Shown here: positions 1 through 11,212 of the stretch, piece by piece
Position numbering within the stretch: the stretch's first letter is position 1
Layout of the letters: each line of letters starts with the position of its first letter
Assembly (NCBI GenBank): GCA_034766995.1
Contig: CM068318.1
Location: 34,767,956-34,831,955, forward strand
Reading direction: 5' to 3'
DNA length: 64,000 bases
Source of the DNA: Acanthacorydalis orientalis
Taxonomy: Eukaryota; Arthropoda; Insecta; Megaloptera; Corydalidae
The notes under the pieces: generated by a model
The model's database searches: none
What the model saw: the letters and a program-made list of their open reading frames with translations, nothing else
What the model was told of the DNA's origin: nothing
Made by a program: the position numbers and the translations under genes

Positions 1-51
1 CTATTGTTAATACTGTTTAATTTTTTTCATAGACATTACGTTTGTATTGTG

Positions 52-53
<2 letters not shown>

Positions 54-87
<34 letters not shown>
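54..87. repeat. (TA)n microsatellite
   Basis: Pure TA dinucleotide array of about 34 bp. Confidence 0.95.
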
Positions 88-89
<2 letters not shown>

Positions 90-852
90 GCCAAACCTAT
101 ATTACTATTTTTATCGGTAATAAAAATTGAATAAATGCAGCATTGCATATATAAATTTACCTACAAATGAAACTGAGACTTGAATTTCAAAAAAATGTCA
201 AATGTACATCTCGATTATTATTATTGTTGTATTTAGTAACTATTTTCACACATTGCCAGATATTTAATTTGTCCTTTTTTATCTTGCCTACAGCAACTAA
301 AAATTTCAACAAAATTCTGACAAAGATAGTTAATTATTTATAAGCATTACACTTCGTATTTCCGTCTTTTTTCACTTATTTGGACTCGAAGAAGCTACAC
401 ATATAGGAAAAATACTTGCATTTCTCTGAATTTATTATTCGAAATTTTCAAAGTAAAGTTATCAGTCTTTGTTTATTACGTTTATGTATGTACCTAAAGC
501 TGTGTCTACATTCGAGAAAAGTATGTTGTTCTAGATTAAGCAAAAATTGTTCAGTGCGAATATTATATATTATTACTAAGAATGAAATAACACTTTATTA
601 TATTGAGTCGTTTATTTAAGTATTTAGCCAAAATGTCAAAATTACAACTGCATAAACATTTACCTATATGCAGAAGTTGATCATGAAAATCCAATGTAAG
701 ACATAAATTTATGCGAAGAAAAAAATAATAGTTTTCGCTGTACATTTGTATTGAAATTTGAAAAATTGTATTGATGTAGAAGTGGGTTACGAAAGTAATA
801 AGATTAATAAGAGAATAGTAATTTTACTATTTTATATTCGGATTTAAATATA
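88..852. other. AT-rich intergenic sequence, nothing recognised
   Basis: Low-GC sequence with only short chance ORFs. No transposon ends, splice-bounded coding exon or RNA gene were recognised. Confidence 0.5.
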
Positions 853-2132
853 CGAGTTTGATCATTTGATAAGTGTGGTAAAAAAGTAAGTTAAACACCA
901 CTTTTTTTGGAAAAAATCGATTTTATTTCTCAACATAGTCTCCATTGAGAATTATACACTTAGTTCAGTGAGTTTACAATTTTTTCATCCCGTCCAGAAA
1001 AGTAGCTTTTCTCAAAGTTTGCAAAATACGCATTGATGGCGGCGATGACATCCTTATTCGATGAGAATTTCTTTCCTCCGAGCCAAATTTCAAGTTTAGG
1101 GAGAGGAAAAAGTCACTCGGAGCCAAGTCCGGAGAATAGAGTAGATGAGAAATTAATTTCAAGCCTAATTCGTGCAAATTTGCCATTGCGACGGTGCGAT
1201 TTGTTGGACGGCGCGTTGTCCTGGTGAAAGAATAAACTTTTTTGTGCGCCAATCTTGGCCGTTTTTGTTTCAGCTCTTCTTTCAAGCAGTTCAATAATGT
1301 CGCATAATAGGCTTTTGTTATCGTTTTTCCCTTCGTTAAGTAATCGATCAGGATGATTTCTCAGGGATCCCAAAAAACAGAGGCCATTACCTTCCCAGCC
1401 GGAAAAACGGTTTTCGCCCCCTTCGGCGCACTTTCACCAGTCGTTGTCCACTGTTTTGACTGCTGCTTCGACTCAGGTGTGTAGTGGTGGATCCATGTTT
1501 CATCCACGGTGACAAATCGACGCAAAAGGCCTACGGATTGCGATTAAACATCGTCAAACATCTGGTTGAATTGTCCTTTTTTTACGTTTTTAGTCGACAG
1601 TCAACAATCGCGGCATCTATCGTGCACACAGATTTTTCATGTGCAATTTTTCGTGCAGGATATTGTGCATTCGTTCAGTTGAAATGCCTACAGTGTCATC
1701 AATCTCACGCATTTTCACTCGGCAGTCTTTCATAACAATACCATAGATTTTTTTCAATTTTTCGATATCCATCTTGATGACTTCAACTGGGTGCGCAGAG
1801 CGCTTGTTCTTCAGTGGATTTTCGGCCATGTTTAAACTCATTTATCAAGAAATAAACAGTTTTCAATGCTGGTGCAGAGTTCCCTAGAATTTCATTCAAA
1901 TCCGTTTTGATCTGGGCGTCCGTCCACTTTTTCAAATAAAAATATTTTATAACTAAACAGAAATCGTGTTTTTCCATTTTTGCGGAAACTGCTACAATGC
2001 TCGCTTCAAACATCTGTAGACCGTGAACAACGCGCCACTAGTTTGAAAAGCGACACTTGATAGCCATGATATTACCAAATGAATGGTGGCGCCATTTCAT
2101 AGAAATTTACCAAACTTATCAAACGACCTTCG
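853..2132 (-). mobile_element. Mariner transposon relic (full length, DD34D type), minus strand
   Basis: A 1.28-kb element with imperfect terminal inverted repeats (both ends contain TTTGATAAGT.TGGTAAA) flanked by TA. Read on the minus strand it translates in pieces. The N-terminal part (about 1783-2013) has a mariner start with helix-turn-helix text such as VIKYFYLKKWTDAQIK. A second HTH segment lies at 1617-1841 (VGISTERMHNILHEKL). The first catalytic Asp is within VTVDETW near 1495, the second within HQDNAP near 1235, and the third within YSPDLAPSDFF near 1110. All three acidic residues can therefore be seen, but they fall in different frames with several frameshifts, so the copy is dead. 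It belongs with the mariners whose proteins begin MEK..F..VIK and carry DSAPS. Confidence 0.9.
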
Positions 2133-2164
2133 TATACAAGTTCAAAGTTCAATACATTTTTGTA

Positions 2165-2300
2165 CATACATTTTTCATTCACCTTACAAACCACAAAAAA
2201 TGTTCTGACCGAAAATGTTCAAAAAATCATTATTGATCATTTTTGATTATTGCTTATGTGCATTTTAATGATGATGTTTACAACCTAAGGTACAATATTA
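2165..2300 (-). repeat. Unnamed foldback repeat, single arm (copy 1 of 5)
   Basis: Shares a core with copies at 8545-8765, 47893-48025, 48255-48425 and 61035-61195. The common minus-strand text includes CATCATCATTNAAATGCACATAAG followed by AATCAAAAATGATCAATAATGA and TTGAACATTTT. The outer end resembles TTCACTTCAC. No coding capacity. It directly abuts the mariner ending at 2132. Only one arm is evident here. Confidence 0.6.
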
Positions 2301-2329
2301 CTAATTTATTAAAAAATGAATAGATTTTA

Positions 2330-2333
<4 letters not shown>

Positions 2334-2383
<50 letters not shown>
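2334..2383. repeat. (TA)n microsatellite
   Basis: Pure TA array of about 50 bp. Confidence 0.95.
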
Positions 2384-2386
<3 letters not shown>

Positions 2387-3607
2387 TTTATATAATAGAT
2401 TAATACGAATTTCTAGTTTCTCTAATGAATTCAATTATTCGAATAGCGACATACACGAAATACGTTTATGTGTCAACCTAAATACAATATCGAATCAGAT
2501 CTCTCGACAGTCAGTGCAGCTAGTGCACACAATGAAAATCTAATTACCTACAAAAGAAGTCGAGTATAAGTGAGTTTAAGAATCTAATTTAAGATAAAAA
2601 TATATTTATGTTTGAATACAATAATATAGTTAGTTTTGATATTTAAACGTGTTTTTAACGTAGCTGAGATTGTGGTTTACTTCAAATTGTATAATGAAAA
2701 ATAATTAATAAATATAGATTACTAGAAGATTTATAAATATTTTTTTTAAATGAAATATATTTATTTTAAAAGCACGTACATATTTTTTTGTTTATTTTGA
2801 AATAAAAAACGATATAATAGTTGTGAATTTTGGAAAAGATACGAAAATAAAATAATGAAAATATTTGGAATTTATAACCCTTTTCTAGCCGAGTTATATT
2901 GTTATATTAAAAACCTTTCACTTTTCTTTCAAAGATCAAACAAAATAAATATACTAAAGTACAGTGCATCCTGTCGTACGGCAGCACCTCGAGAGTCCTG
3001 TTGCGGTACGAGAGGGAACGATTTGTCGAATAGAAACGCTCCGACACGAGGGTAGCAATTCGTTATTTGGTGCCCCTTTTTGATGCGTTAATATGTGTGT
3101 TATATAGAGTAAGGGTAAAGTGGAGAAGAAGACATCGTTGGACTATTGCACTTTGGGATACGACAGGGAGCACTGAAAACATATCAAAAGTCCGTAAATA
3201 TTCTAATAATATAGTTTATTACAATCGCCATGTTAAACTAAGAGATTAAAAAACGTCCTAAAAAAGTGAAAAAAAAAATTTCCGAGTCTATTTTTATGAA
3301 AAGAAAATCAAAAAACTGGTGTACGAAAATAAATGTAATTATTTAAGAGATAACGCAACTTTTGTGGCTGAAAAAATCGATTCCTTTTTTGTATTGTCTT
3401 AAAATTTGAAATCTTGAAAGTAATTTATGCGACTGTTGTAGAAAAAACTTCAGAATTGTGCGAATTATATTAAGTAAAGCGAGATAGACACAATTGGAGT
3501 TACGATTCCAGGTGTTTAACAGTAATAATATCATAAGTCATCATATTGCAAGCAGTGTGTGACATTTTCTAAAGTGCACATCACTGTTCAAAGTATTTAA
3601 AAATGTA
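2384..3607. other. AT-rich sequence, no gene recognised
   Basis: A slightly GC-richer patch lies at 2975-3170, but no known protein or element could be read in either strand. Confidence 0.45.
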
Positions 3608-4102
3608 TTAGGTCTATAAATTAATTCAGTTTTTTATAAAAAATGAATATGGAATAATGGAATATATTTCAATCATCAAGATATCCACCATTATTTTATA
3701 TAACTTTACTCCATCTGTCGGCTATCTGACAAGTTCCTTGTCAAAAAAAAGATGAATAGTTTTAGTTGATGAAGTCTTAATGCATTTTCGAACTTCCCTT
3801 ACTGTTTTAGTATTTTTTGCATGTTTTATAAATCACATATTTTCCCAAGGCTGAACAAATTAATTCCGCGGCCTCGGCATCATTTTTTTTAACTGGATTG
3901 CGAAAAGAATGTAATGCTTAATTTACTATTTTTTGAACGCCAACATGTTCACAATTCGTTTGTGAGATTATGCCAACTGATTGGCCAAGATATATAATGT
4001 TTTTAAATGGTAAGATTGGTACTTCAAAATTCTAAAACGAGGAGAAAATATTTTAATTCAAAACAGAGTTATGATTGATTTTTTAGTTCGTACAGATCTC
4101 GC
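3608..4102 (-). mobile_element. Internally deleted mariner (about 490 bp), mauritiana-like ends
   Basis: The left end is TTAGGTCTATAAATTAATTC preceded by TA; a degenerate inverted copy lies near 4085-4102. On the minus strand the element encodes the mariner N-terminus and then jumps to the C-terminus (a QIADRWSKVI-like segment), so all catalytic motifs are missing. The copy at 63469-63953 has the same layout with the end TTAGGTGTACAAATTAATTC, which matches the AGGTGTACAA start known for Mos1/mauritiana-subfamily mariners. It was therefore probably mobilised in trans. Boundaries at the right end are approximate. Confidence 0.75.
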
Positions 4103-4904
4103 TTAAACATACAGACTAACAATAAATAATTTCCTTCTTTGAAGTCACGTTTTGCTACGCCAAAACACCTCCTACTCTTAAAATAAATCATCCTAGTACA
4201 AAACGTTTAAATAAATTGACAAAAATTAAAACATTTAATAGATATTGAGGTGTGACTGTCTAATCACTCTATAAATATTAATTAAACATTATAGAAGTCT
4301 ATAATCAGAAAATTGTATTTTTTTTCTAATAAATTCACCAGTATTAAAATGTATAATCATTTGAGTAGGATAAATCGAATATTATTCAATGAACACTGAG
4401 TCTAATATTTCATTCAAAAAGTACAGGTTACATTTAAATAGTATATTGTTCAATCAATACAATTTACTAGTTATAAAATTGTATATTTTGTTTATTAACT
4501 CTTTTTTTGAAAATATTAGAATGTAAAAATCATAACCGTTCGCATAAACACATTCTATACGTATGTACGTAACCAGCACATTTTGTATCGACAATCAGCA
4601 CACATCCACAGGACCATTCGGTTGTTAGTCATCCCACGATCATCGCTTATATGTAATTTAATTTCATATTTAATTTTATGAACTTCCAATAAAATGTACA
4701 GTTTTAATTAAAATTAACATCTGTAATGAAAATTTATTATTTTCTATTTGTGCAGATAATTTTCAACTTTTCTTAATTTTACTATCTCCTTTCTTATAAA
4801 ATACATGGATCGAATATGAAGTATCTGTTTAATAAAGTATGTAATATTTAAATGAAAAATCAACGTCGATGAATGAGAATTGGAAAAGACAAGCAATAAA
4901 TTGG

Positions 4905-4906
<2 letters not shown>
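4103..4906. other. AT-rich sequence, nothing recognised
   Basis: No repeat ends or coding sequence identified. Short ORFs here have only random AT-rich composition. Confidence 0.45.

Positions 4907-4958
<52 letters not shown>
4907..4958. repeat. (TA)n microsatellite bordering a mariner
   Basis: TA array of about 52 bp that ends 10 bp before the mariner at 4969. Confidence 0.95.
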
Positions 4959-4962
<4 letters not shown>

Positions 4963-4968
4963 CATATA

Positions 4969-6247
4969 AGATCAGTAAAAAGTTCGAATACGGTTTAATG
5001 AGTAGTGTTAAGAGTGCCGTATGGCGGCGCTCGTGATTGAAATGTATTCATATTATATATCGTTTGAAAGGTAACAGTTCCAGCTGTCATTTGAGCATTA
5101 GATGCATTTGTTTCGATTCGATTTGTGTTTAAATTTTTTTTTGAAAATGGGCAACGAAAAGATACATTTTCGTCACGTTATGTTGTACGAGTTTCAGAAA
5201 GGAGTAATTGTTGACGCAGCAACGAAAAATATTCGGAAAATTTATTTGGACTATGCTCCATCACTTTCAACTGTAAATAAGTGGTTTGCTAAATTTCGAC
5301 TTTATGGTTTTTACTTCGAAGGTAAACCCCGCTCTGGACGGCCAACTGAGTTCGGCGACGATGACGTGCACTCTTTAGTTGACAATAACTCACGGATTTC
5401 GATGGAAGAGGTTGCCGAGACACTCAACGTTGTCAGATCGACTGCATTTCGGCATTTAAAGAAGCTGAAGTTCACGTTGAAGCTCGATACGTGGGTTCCG
5501 CACTCGTTGTCTAAAAAAAACAAGTTTGATCGCATCTCTTCGGCAGTTTCTTTGCTTGGACGCCTCAACAGAAACCCTTTTTTGGATCAGTTGGTGACTG
5601 GCGATGAGAAATGAATCCTATACAACAATATTCGACGCAGATTAACGTGGAAATAAGCGAATGATGGGGCAGAAGTAGACGCCAAAGCTGGCTTGCATTC
5701 GATGAAGAAGTTACTGTGTGTTTGCTGGGATTGCAAAGGTGTTATTTATTTTCGAGCTGCTCCCAGAGTGCGAAACGATTACTAAGGAGAAGTACTGCTA
5801 ACAACTAACCAAACTGAACGCAGAAATTAAAGAAAAGCGTCCGATTTTGGTCAATCGCAAGGTGGTCATCTTTCACCACGATAACCCAAAACCACATACA
5901 GTAAAATTGACAGAAAAAAAAACTGAAGCAGTTGAAATGGGAAATCATATCGCATCCACCGTATTCTCCAGACATTGCATCTTCGGATTATCATTTATTC
6001 CGGTCGCTGCAGAAAAGTTTAAACGGTAAGGAATGTGACACCATAGAGCCCGCCAAAAACCACCCATTGCCATTTTGGCCGGAAAACCGTGCAGCTTTTA
6101 CGAATGAGAAATCCAACAACTGCCTGAACGTTAAAATGATTGCAGAAAACGATGATGAATACATAATTGAATAATAAAAGCGTTTTCTGCGAAAAATAAT
6201 CGCCCGAGTTTCAATTTCAAATCGTATACGAACATTTGTACTGATCC
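4969..6247 (+). mobile_element. Mariner transposon, nearly intact ends, broken transposase
   Basis: A 1,279-bp element bounded by TA and imperfect inverted repeats (AGATCAGTAAAAAGTTCGAA at the left, GGATCAGTACAAATGTTCGT as reverse complement at the right). An open frame of 170 codons (5102-5614; the internal Met in MGNEKIHFRH is the likely true start) encodes the bipartite helix-turn-helix region with the GRPTE linker. It ends exactly at the first catalytic motif, where VTGDEKW has its Trp codon turned into a stop (TGA at 5612). The second Asp (HHDN, near 5878) and third Asp (ASSDYHLF, near 5975) remain, but downstream frameshifts disrupt the catalytic domain. Transposase is the expected product; this copy cannot make it. 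A second copy of the same family lies at 34566-35833. Confidence 0.93.
5102..5614 (+). pseudogene. Mariner transposase N-terminal ORF (truncated)
   Basis: The longest uninterrupted part of the mariner at 4969-6247, 170 codons. It holds the two DNA-binding helix-turn-helix units: residues about 20-75 with VNKWFAKFR, then residues about 90-130 with MEEVAETLNVVRSTAFRHLK. They are separated by a GRP linker. It stops at the first acidic catalytic residue. Such a fragment could still bind transposon ends in principle, but it has no catalytic domain. The upstream Met precedes the usual mariner start by about 15 codons, so the second Met is preferred. Confidence 0.8.
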
Positions 6248-6599
6248 TATATATATATATACAAGGAAGGTTAAAAAATCTTTAGGATATATTTTACTAT
6301 AGGGTCCTAAGCTGTTATATATTTAGACAGCTAATAAAAATAAAAAAATATAACACATATTTCTATAAGAAGTATAACTCATTATTTCTTTCTTTCAGGA
6401 TTGCTTTGCATTTTCTTCTAACTTATTTTTTGTAGATGCTGTCAAGTTAAATATTATTACAGTTGTTATTTTGACATTAAAAAATATTTTTAATCGTTTT
6501 TAAATATAATTTATTTTGTATCAATAAACAGAGCCATTTAAATTGAAATCAGAGCATTTTAGTATTCGAATTTACTGTTGATGATAAGTAATAATATTA

Positions 6600-7049
6600 C
6601 AGTAAACCCTCATATAATGCGGTACTATCATAACGCGGTTTCCATAAACGCGGAGTAAAAATTGTGACCGACATCCTATAACGCGGTACTCTTATAACAC
6701 GGTTTCTATATAATACAACTTAATTAGCTTAAGCAATCTCCCTATGGCATGAATTTTTCTATTATACTTTTACGGTTGAAATTAATTGGGAATTCCCCTG
6801 TTTTTTGCATGCATGTACATAACCATTTTTAAATTTCAGTTGTCAGAAAATTCTTCTATAAATGCAGACACGATGTACCATTGCTGTTTTTTTTTATCAA
6901 AACTAATAACATGGTGCTCTGAGAATGCAGTTTTCATATAGTGCAGAACAAATCTACCTGATTTATATGTACTTACTTCTGAGTTTCACTTAATGCGGTT
7001 TTCATATAACGCGGTACAAATAATCGTGTTATAGTAGGAGGGTTGACTG
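6600..7049. mobile_element. Pogo/Tigger-like MITE with ATAACGCGG subterminal repeats
   Basis: A 450-bp element. The left end is CAGTAAACCCTCATATAATG after TA. The right end, reverse complemented, is CAGTCAACCCTCCTACTATA. Both ends carry repeated ATAACGCGG/ATAATGCGG motifs (at least four at the left, two at the right). There is no transposase sequence. The CAGT-plus-TA layout matches pogo-group elements. The right target TA appears changed to CA. Confidence 0.75.
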
Positions 7050-7414
7050 CAATAAATTTACTTGGTACGATCGTCGAAAAATATCATTTTTAATCCATGT
7101 TTAGGGAACTGAATATCTTATATCTCATTTATAATTTCTTTTACTATTCATAAAATGCGATATTCAAATTTTTAATACTTTTATCAGAGATTGTATCTAT
7201 AGTACATCATTATTAGAAGAAAATCTTTTTTTAATGACTATTTTTAATGTAGTACCAAAATGAAATATAATATGTCATATTTTTATAGATCGGCAATTAT
7301 ATTAAAGAACATACACCAAGAGTTTCAGAATTTCACTCATGATATAAATATAATAGTCTAGAGACATCATTCAAAGTTTATGTTTTAAATTTCGGTTTTT
7401 AATTATTTAATGTT

Positions 7415-7417
<3 letters not shown>
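7050..7417. other. AT-rich sequence, nothing recognised
   Basis: No coding or repeat signature seen. Confidence 0.45.

Positions 7418-7455
<38 letters not shown>
7418..7455. repeat. (TA)n microsatellite
   Basis: TA array of 38 bp. Confidence 0.95.
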
Positions 7456-7459
<4 letters not shown>

Positions 7460-7502
7460 TTTTGGATTTTCGTTAATATTGAATAATAGTTACACATATG
7501 TA

Positions 7503-7566
<64 letters not shown>

Positions 7567-7605
7567 TATGTGTGTGTGTGTGTGTGTGTGTGTTGTGTGT
7601 TTGTT
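7503..7605. repeat. (TA)n followed by (TG)n compound microsatellite
   Basis: About 60 bp of TA passes into about 35 bp of TG repeats. TG next to TA on one side is a common decay path for TA arrays. Confidence 0.95.
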
Positions 7606-7859
7606 AGTGAGTGAGCAAATATATAAGAAAGGAGGGTACATTTGAACATGATCAAAAGAAGAGAATAGGATTCACACGAAGATCAAGTAATCTATTTCTG
7701 TTGTATTTGTATTCTTTTGTCGGTGCACTAGGTAACGGTAACGGATATAATTCTAGTGTCAAATTTAATCCGGCTTGGTGGAATTGAACATTAGGAGATA
7801 TTAGATACGATGTTGTCAGCGGTGTATAACTATAGCTCTGTGACATTATCATCACCTAT

Positions 7860-8170
7860 AAACTGTTTACCGGTGCGATGCTATGAGACAGCGATACGCG
7901 GCCCAGCCGTCGTCATGACGACGGCCGGGTCGCAGTGGAGCCATCGTACGACGCAACATAGACTTTGGGCGAGCGCCGTCAGTGCGCGCCGCGAATCATT
8001 CACATCTATTTACATAAGTGCACGCACGACGACGTCCGTCGTCGTTTTTGCTGATCGGCGCTACATTCAAATACTGTTTCGAAGAACAGGCAAATCAACA
8101 ACGCAATGATCATTTCGTACTTGCGAAGTGAATTAATTCTCACTAATAAGTGATTCGATTAGGACGTGAA
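7860..8170 (+). promoter_or_regulatory. CpG-rich island, candidate promoter and first exon
   Basis: A patch with far more G, C and CpG than its surroundings. It contains a perfect 20-bp palindrome (7906-7925), a second inverted repeat of ACGACGAC (8026-8045), and the TCAGTGCG initiator-like text near 7979. A donor-like sequence, GTAAGG at 8171, closes the patch. No protein could be recognised. A noncoding first exon on the plus strand is the simplest reading, but this is inference. No downstream exon was found. Confidence 0.3.
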
Positions 8171-8312
8171 GTAAGGAAAATATTATTTTTCGAGTCCTCA
8201 ACATCAGGAGTATATCAGATTAAGAACACTTCCACCATGTAATTGAAACTTAATTATTTAATCGGTTATTCGTAAGTACAGTTGAATAATTCATGATGAG
8301 CAAACCAATGAA

Positions 8313-8315
<3 letters not shown>

Positions 8316-8363
<48 letters not shown>
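8316..8363. repeat. (TA)n microsatellite
   Basis: TA array of 48 bp. Confidence 0.95.
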
Positions 8364-8366
<3 letters not shown>

Positions 8367-8544
8367 TGTGTCACTTTGTAATGGTTAATATATGGAAATT
8401 CACAAATTTCAGAAAATTTTCAATTACGAATATTAAAAGGTTCACCATTAATACAAAAAAAGTAAAATAAAAAGGAAATATTTATTGTATATCACAATAT
8501 AGTTTTGACACTCTGGTTAAATGCGCTTTCACAAATGAACTCTT

Positions 8545-8765
8545 TTTCCCCTATAAACTATAAAAAAAATTGTTCATGAGGATTTCGATGATGATACCAT
8601 CATTCTCAGAGCGTCAAGGTATAAAAGAAAGATTTCTGTGTACCTTGGCGTTATGAACAACGCATCATAAACAATCAAAAATGATCAATAATGATACTGA
8701 ACATTTTTGATTGGAATTTTTTTAAATATTTTATCGGGTGTAGTGAAGTGAAGATAACCACAGTG
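8545..8765 (+). repeat. Unnamed foldback repeat with both arms (copy 2 of 5)
   Basis: The first arm contains CGATGATGATACCATCATTC and CAAGGTATA. The second arm runs the other way, with TACCTTGGCGTTATGAACAA, ATCAAAAATGATCAATAATG and ACATTTTTGATTGG, and ends near GTGTAGTGAAGTGAA. The two arms are inverted relative to each other, giving a compact hairpin-like element of about 220 bp. It is noncoding. Confidence 0.6.
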
Positions 8766-9351
8766 TTCAAACTATACTGTAAATGGCATCTTTCACGATA
8801 ACAATAAACATGATGAGCATCCCACAATAATAAATTACAGACTGCTTAGTTTAATAACAATTTATACACTTATTTAGTTTAAAAAAGTTGTCATTTTTTT
8901 ATTATATTCAAGTTAGTTTGAAAAGTTGCTTTATAAAATGAACTTTTTGTATCATGAAGAATGCAGTAATCATATTTAAAAATAATTATATTTAATGTCA
9001 TATCTTTTAAACAATGTTAAGTCAGGTTTGAATGCATTCATTACAGAATTTACAACCAACACATTACACAATAAATAAACTTTAATAGAGTTTTTCACCG
9101 TTTTTGCGAGACAGAACGTGCCAATTATCAAAAAAATACAGTAAAATAACAGTTTTAAGTGAAAAAAATTTGAATGAACTAGTGTGTCCTTTCTAAGATC
9201 TATTAGTTTTTTTATGAAAACTTAAACATTAATGTGATTAATAGAACTATTTGTAGCTATGAGAGTATTGAATTTAGAAATTGCAAGGATTGAAAAGAGT
9301 TAAATCAAAAACAGAAGATTATCAATTTCAGCTGTTATATAACATCTTTCC
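8766..9351. other. AT-rich sequence, nothing recognised
   Basis: No coding or repeat signature seen. Confidence 0.45.
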
Positions 9352-9588
9352 CAAAGCTGGACAAATCAATTCAGTGGCTTCAGCAACATTTTTTTCAACT
9401 GGAATATGAAAAGTATGCAATGCTTAATATGATGCTTTTTGGATGCCAACGTGTTCATTACTGTTTTGTAACGATATATCACTGTTTGGGAAAGATATAT
9501 AGTGTTTTTAAATGTTAAGGTTGGCATATCAAAATTCTAAAACGACAAGGAAGTATTTTAATTTAAAACAGAATTGTCATTAATTCCA
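9352..9588 (-). mobile_element. Mariner 5' fragment, mauritiana-like group
   Basis: On the minus strand this contains the leader and N-terminal codons of the same family as 3608-4102 and 63469-63953 (AASKKHHIKH-like start, then FQLKKN and TELICPALGK-like text, with frameshifts). It breaks off inside the first helix-turn-helix region. Neither terminal repeat is clearly preserved. Confidence 0.65.
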
Positions 9589-9619
9589 TTTAAAGGCACT
9601 GAATTAATTTTTACACCTT

Positions 9620-9732
9620 GTGTGTGTATGTTTGATGTGTGTTGTGTGTGTGTGCGTGTGTGTGTGTTTGTATGTGTGTTGTGTGTATGTGTGTACGTGT
9701 ATGTATGTATGTATATATATATATGTGTGTGT
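9620..9732. repeat. TG/TATG-rich microsatellite
   Basis: A degenerate TG array passing into TATG and TA repeats. Confidence 0.9.
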
Positions 9733-10063
9733 ACAGAGGAAGAAAAAGAGAGGGAGGAAGAGAATTTTCTTTACCAGGTGAATTTTGGTTCTATTTAGAC
9801 GCTTACATAAATAATCAAATACTAGAATAAAGTACTTTTCAGCAGCATAAAAAGTAGAATCAATCGATCAGGAGACTATTAAATCACATCAAGGTAAGTG
9901 CTGTTTATTGGGATAAATTTCGTCAGGAAAGTTACTATATCCATTGGTCTCGACGACGACACTAAGACTTTCATCAAAAAGGAAGGGTATATTGAAAATT
10001 TATATGATTTGAAAAGTTTTTATATTATAAAAAAACTAGATTTGTATACATGTACACACATAG

Positions 10064-10074
<11 letters not shown>

Positions 10075-10100
<26 letters not shown>
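10075..10100. repeat. (TA)n microsatellite
   Basis: Short TA array. Confidence 0.9.
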
Positions 10101-10103
<3 letters not shown>

Positions 10104-10244
10104 TTTCATATAGATGATAATAGGGCATTTTTTAAAAAGTTATTATGTTACACGGAGATACATTGCCGCACTTAAAATAAATTACGGATTTCAACAAGAT
10201 CGAGTAGGTCAGTAAAAAGTTGTCTTCGTAGGTACCTTAAAGCT

Positions 10245-10640
10245 TCGTTGGCTTATCTATGAGATGCGATCCTATTGGTGGATCATGGAAAATTGCTCCA
10301 ATATTAAAAAAAGTCACAGAACCAGAAAATTTTCAAGAAATTCGAGTAATGCGAGTCGTGAATCTCTGTACTCGGTATTCGTTTTGATGGAAGGGTCCAG
10401 ATCCTTTAGTCACACACACATGATACAGCAAGGAGAGATGGAAGACCAGTAAGGGGGTGTTTTCTTGAACATTCTGCAACCCCGTTAGCTGATCTGTGAA
10501 TTGTGACTCCATCGCAAATCTATAATAAATGCTCCATCAATAAGTACCATCACTTTTATGAATCCAAGCTATACGTGAGTACAGCTTGTGAGCATATAAT
10601 CGTTAGTCTCTGCATTCGGTATTCGTCTTACGCACAGAGG
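10245..10640 (+). repeat. Two diverged tandem copies of a ~240-bp unit
   Basis: The first copy starts CTTCGTTGGCTTATCTATGA near 10245 and includes CTCTGTACTCGGTATTCGT. The second starts CCCGTTAGCTGATCTGTGAA near 10484 and includes CTCTGCATTCGGTATTCGT. The order of matching blocks is the same, at a spacing of about 240 bp. GC is higher than the surroundings. The sequence is not recognised and no convincing open frame spans both copies. It could be an old duplicated exon or an unknown repeat. Confidence 0.45.
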
Positions 10641-11127
10641 GAAGAGAGAATAGTCACAGGTAGATGGAATTATTTTAAAAACTACAAATTTAACAATAAA
10701 GTTAATTTAAATTTTTTTGATGACTGGTTGTTTTTTGAGCCTAACGGCTACCCGTATATCTGCCTTAAATTCCTTTATTTTTTATATTAATCCCACACTT
10801 AAAAATAAAGTGTATGAAATTAAATCATACTTTTGATGAACTGTAACAAAATGCTGAATTGTCTATTTGCGCAATTGATGATAATATTTTTAGTAAATTG
10901 AAACAAATTAAAGTGAGCAAATCCAGGATTAGAAAAAAGAAGAGACGAAAAAGAGATGAGAAAATTTAGAAGGTGAGAAGTAATAATCATTTTCAGGACA
11001 TATTGTAATTTAATTAATGTTTAAATAAAATAATAACCGAAAGATAATTTTCATCAAATTTTATAACTTAACAAATAAAATTAAATTATAATTCACTAAC
11101 CTAGTATATGTCATTTTTTTGAAAATA
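10641..11127. other. AT-rich sequence, nothing recognised
   Basis: No supportable gene or element. Confidence 0.45.
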
Positions 11128-11190
<63 letters not shown>

Positions 11191-11212
11191 CGTATGTGTG
11201 TGTGTATGTGTG
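11128..11212. repeat. (TA)n then TG-rich microsatellite
   Basis: TA array to about 11183, then TATG/TG repeats. Confidence 0.93.
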
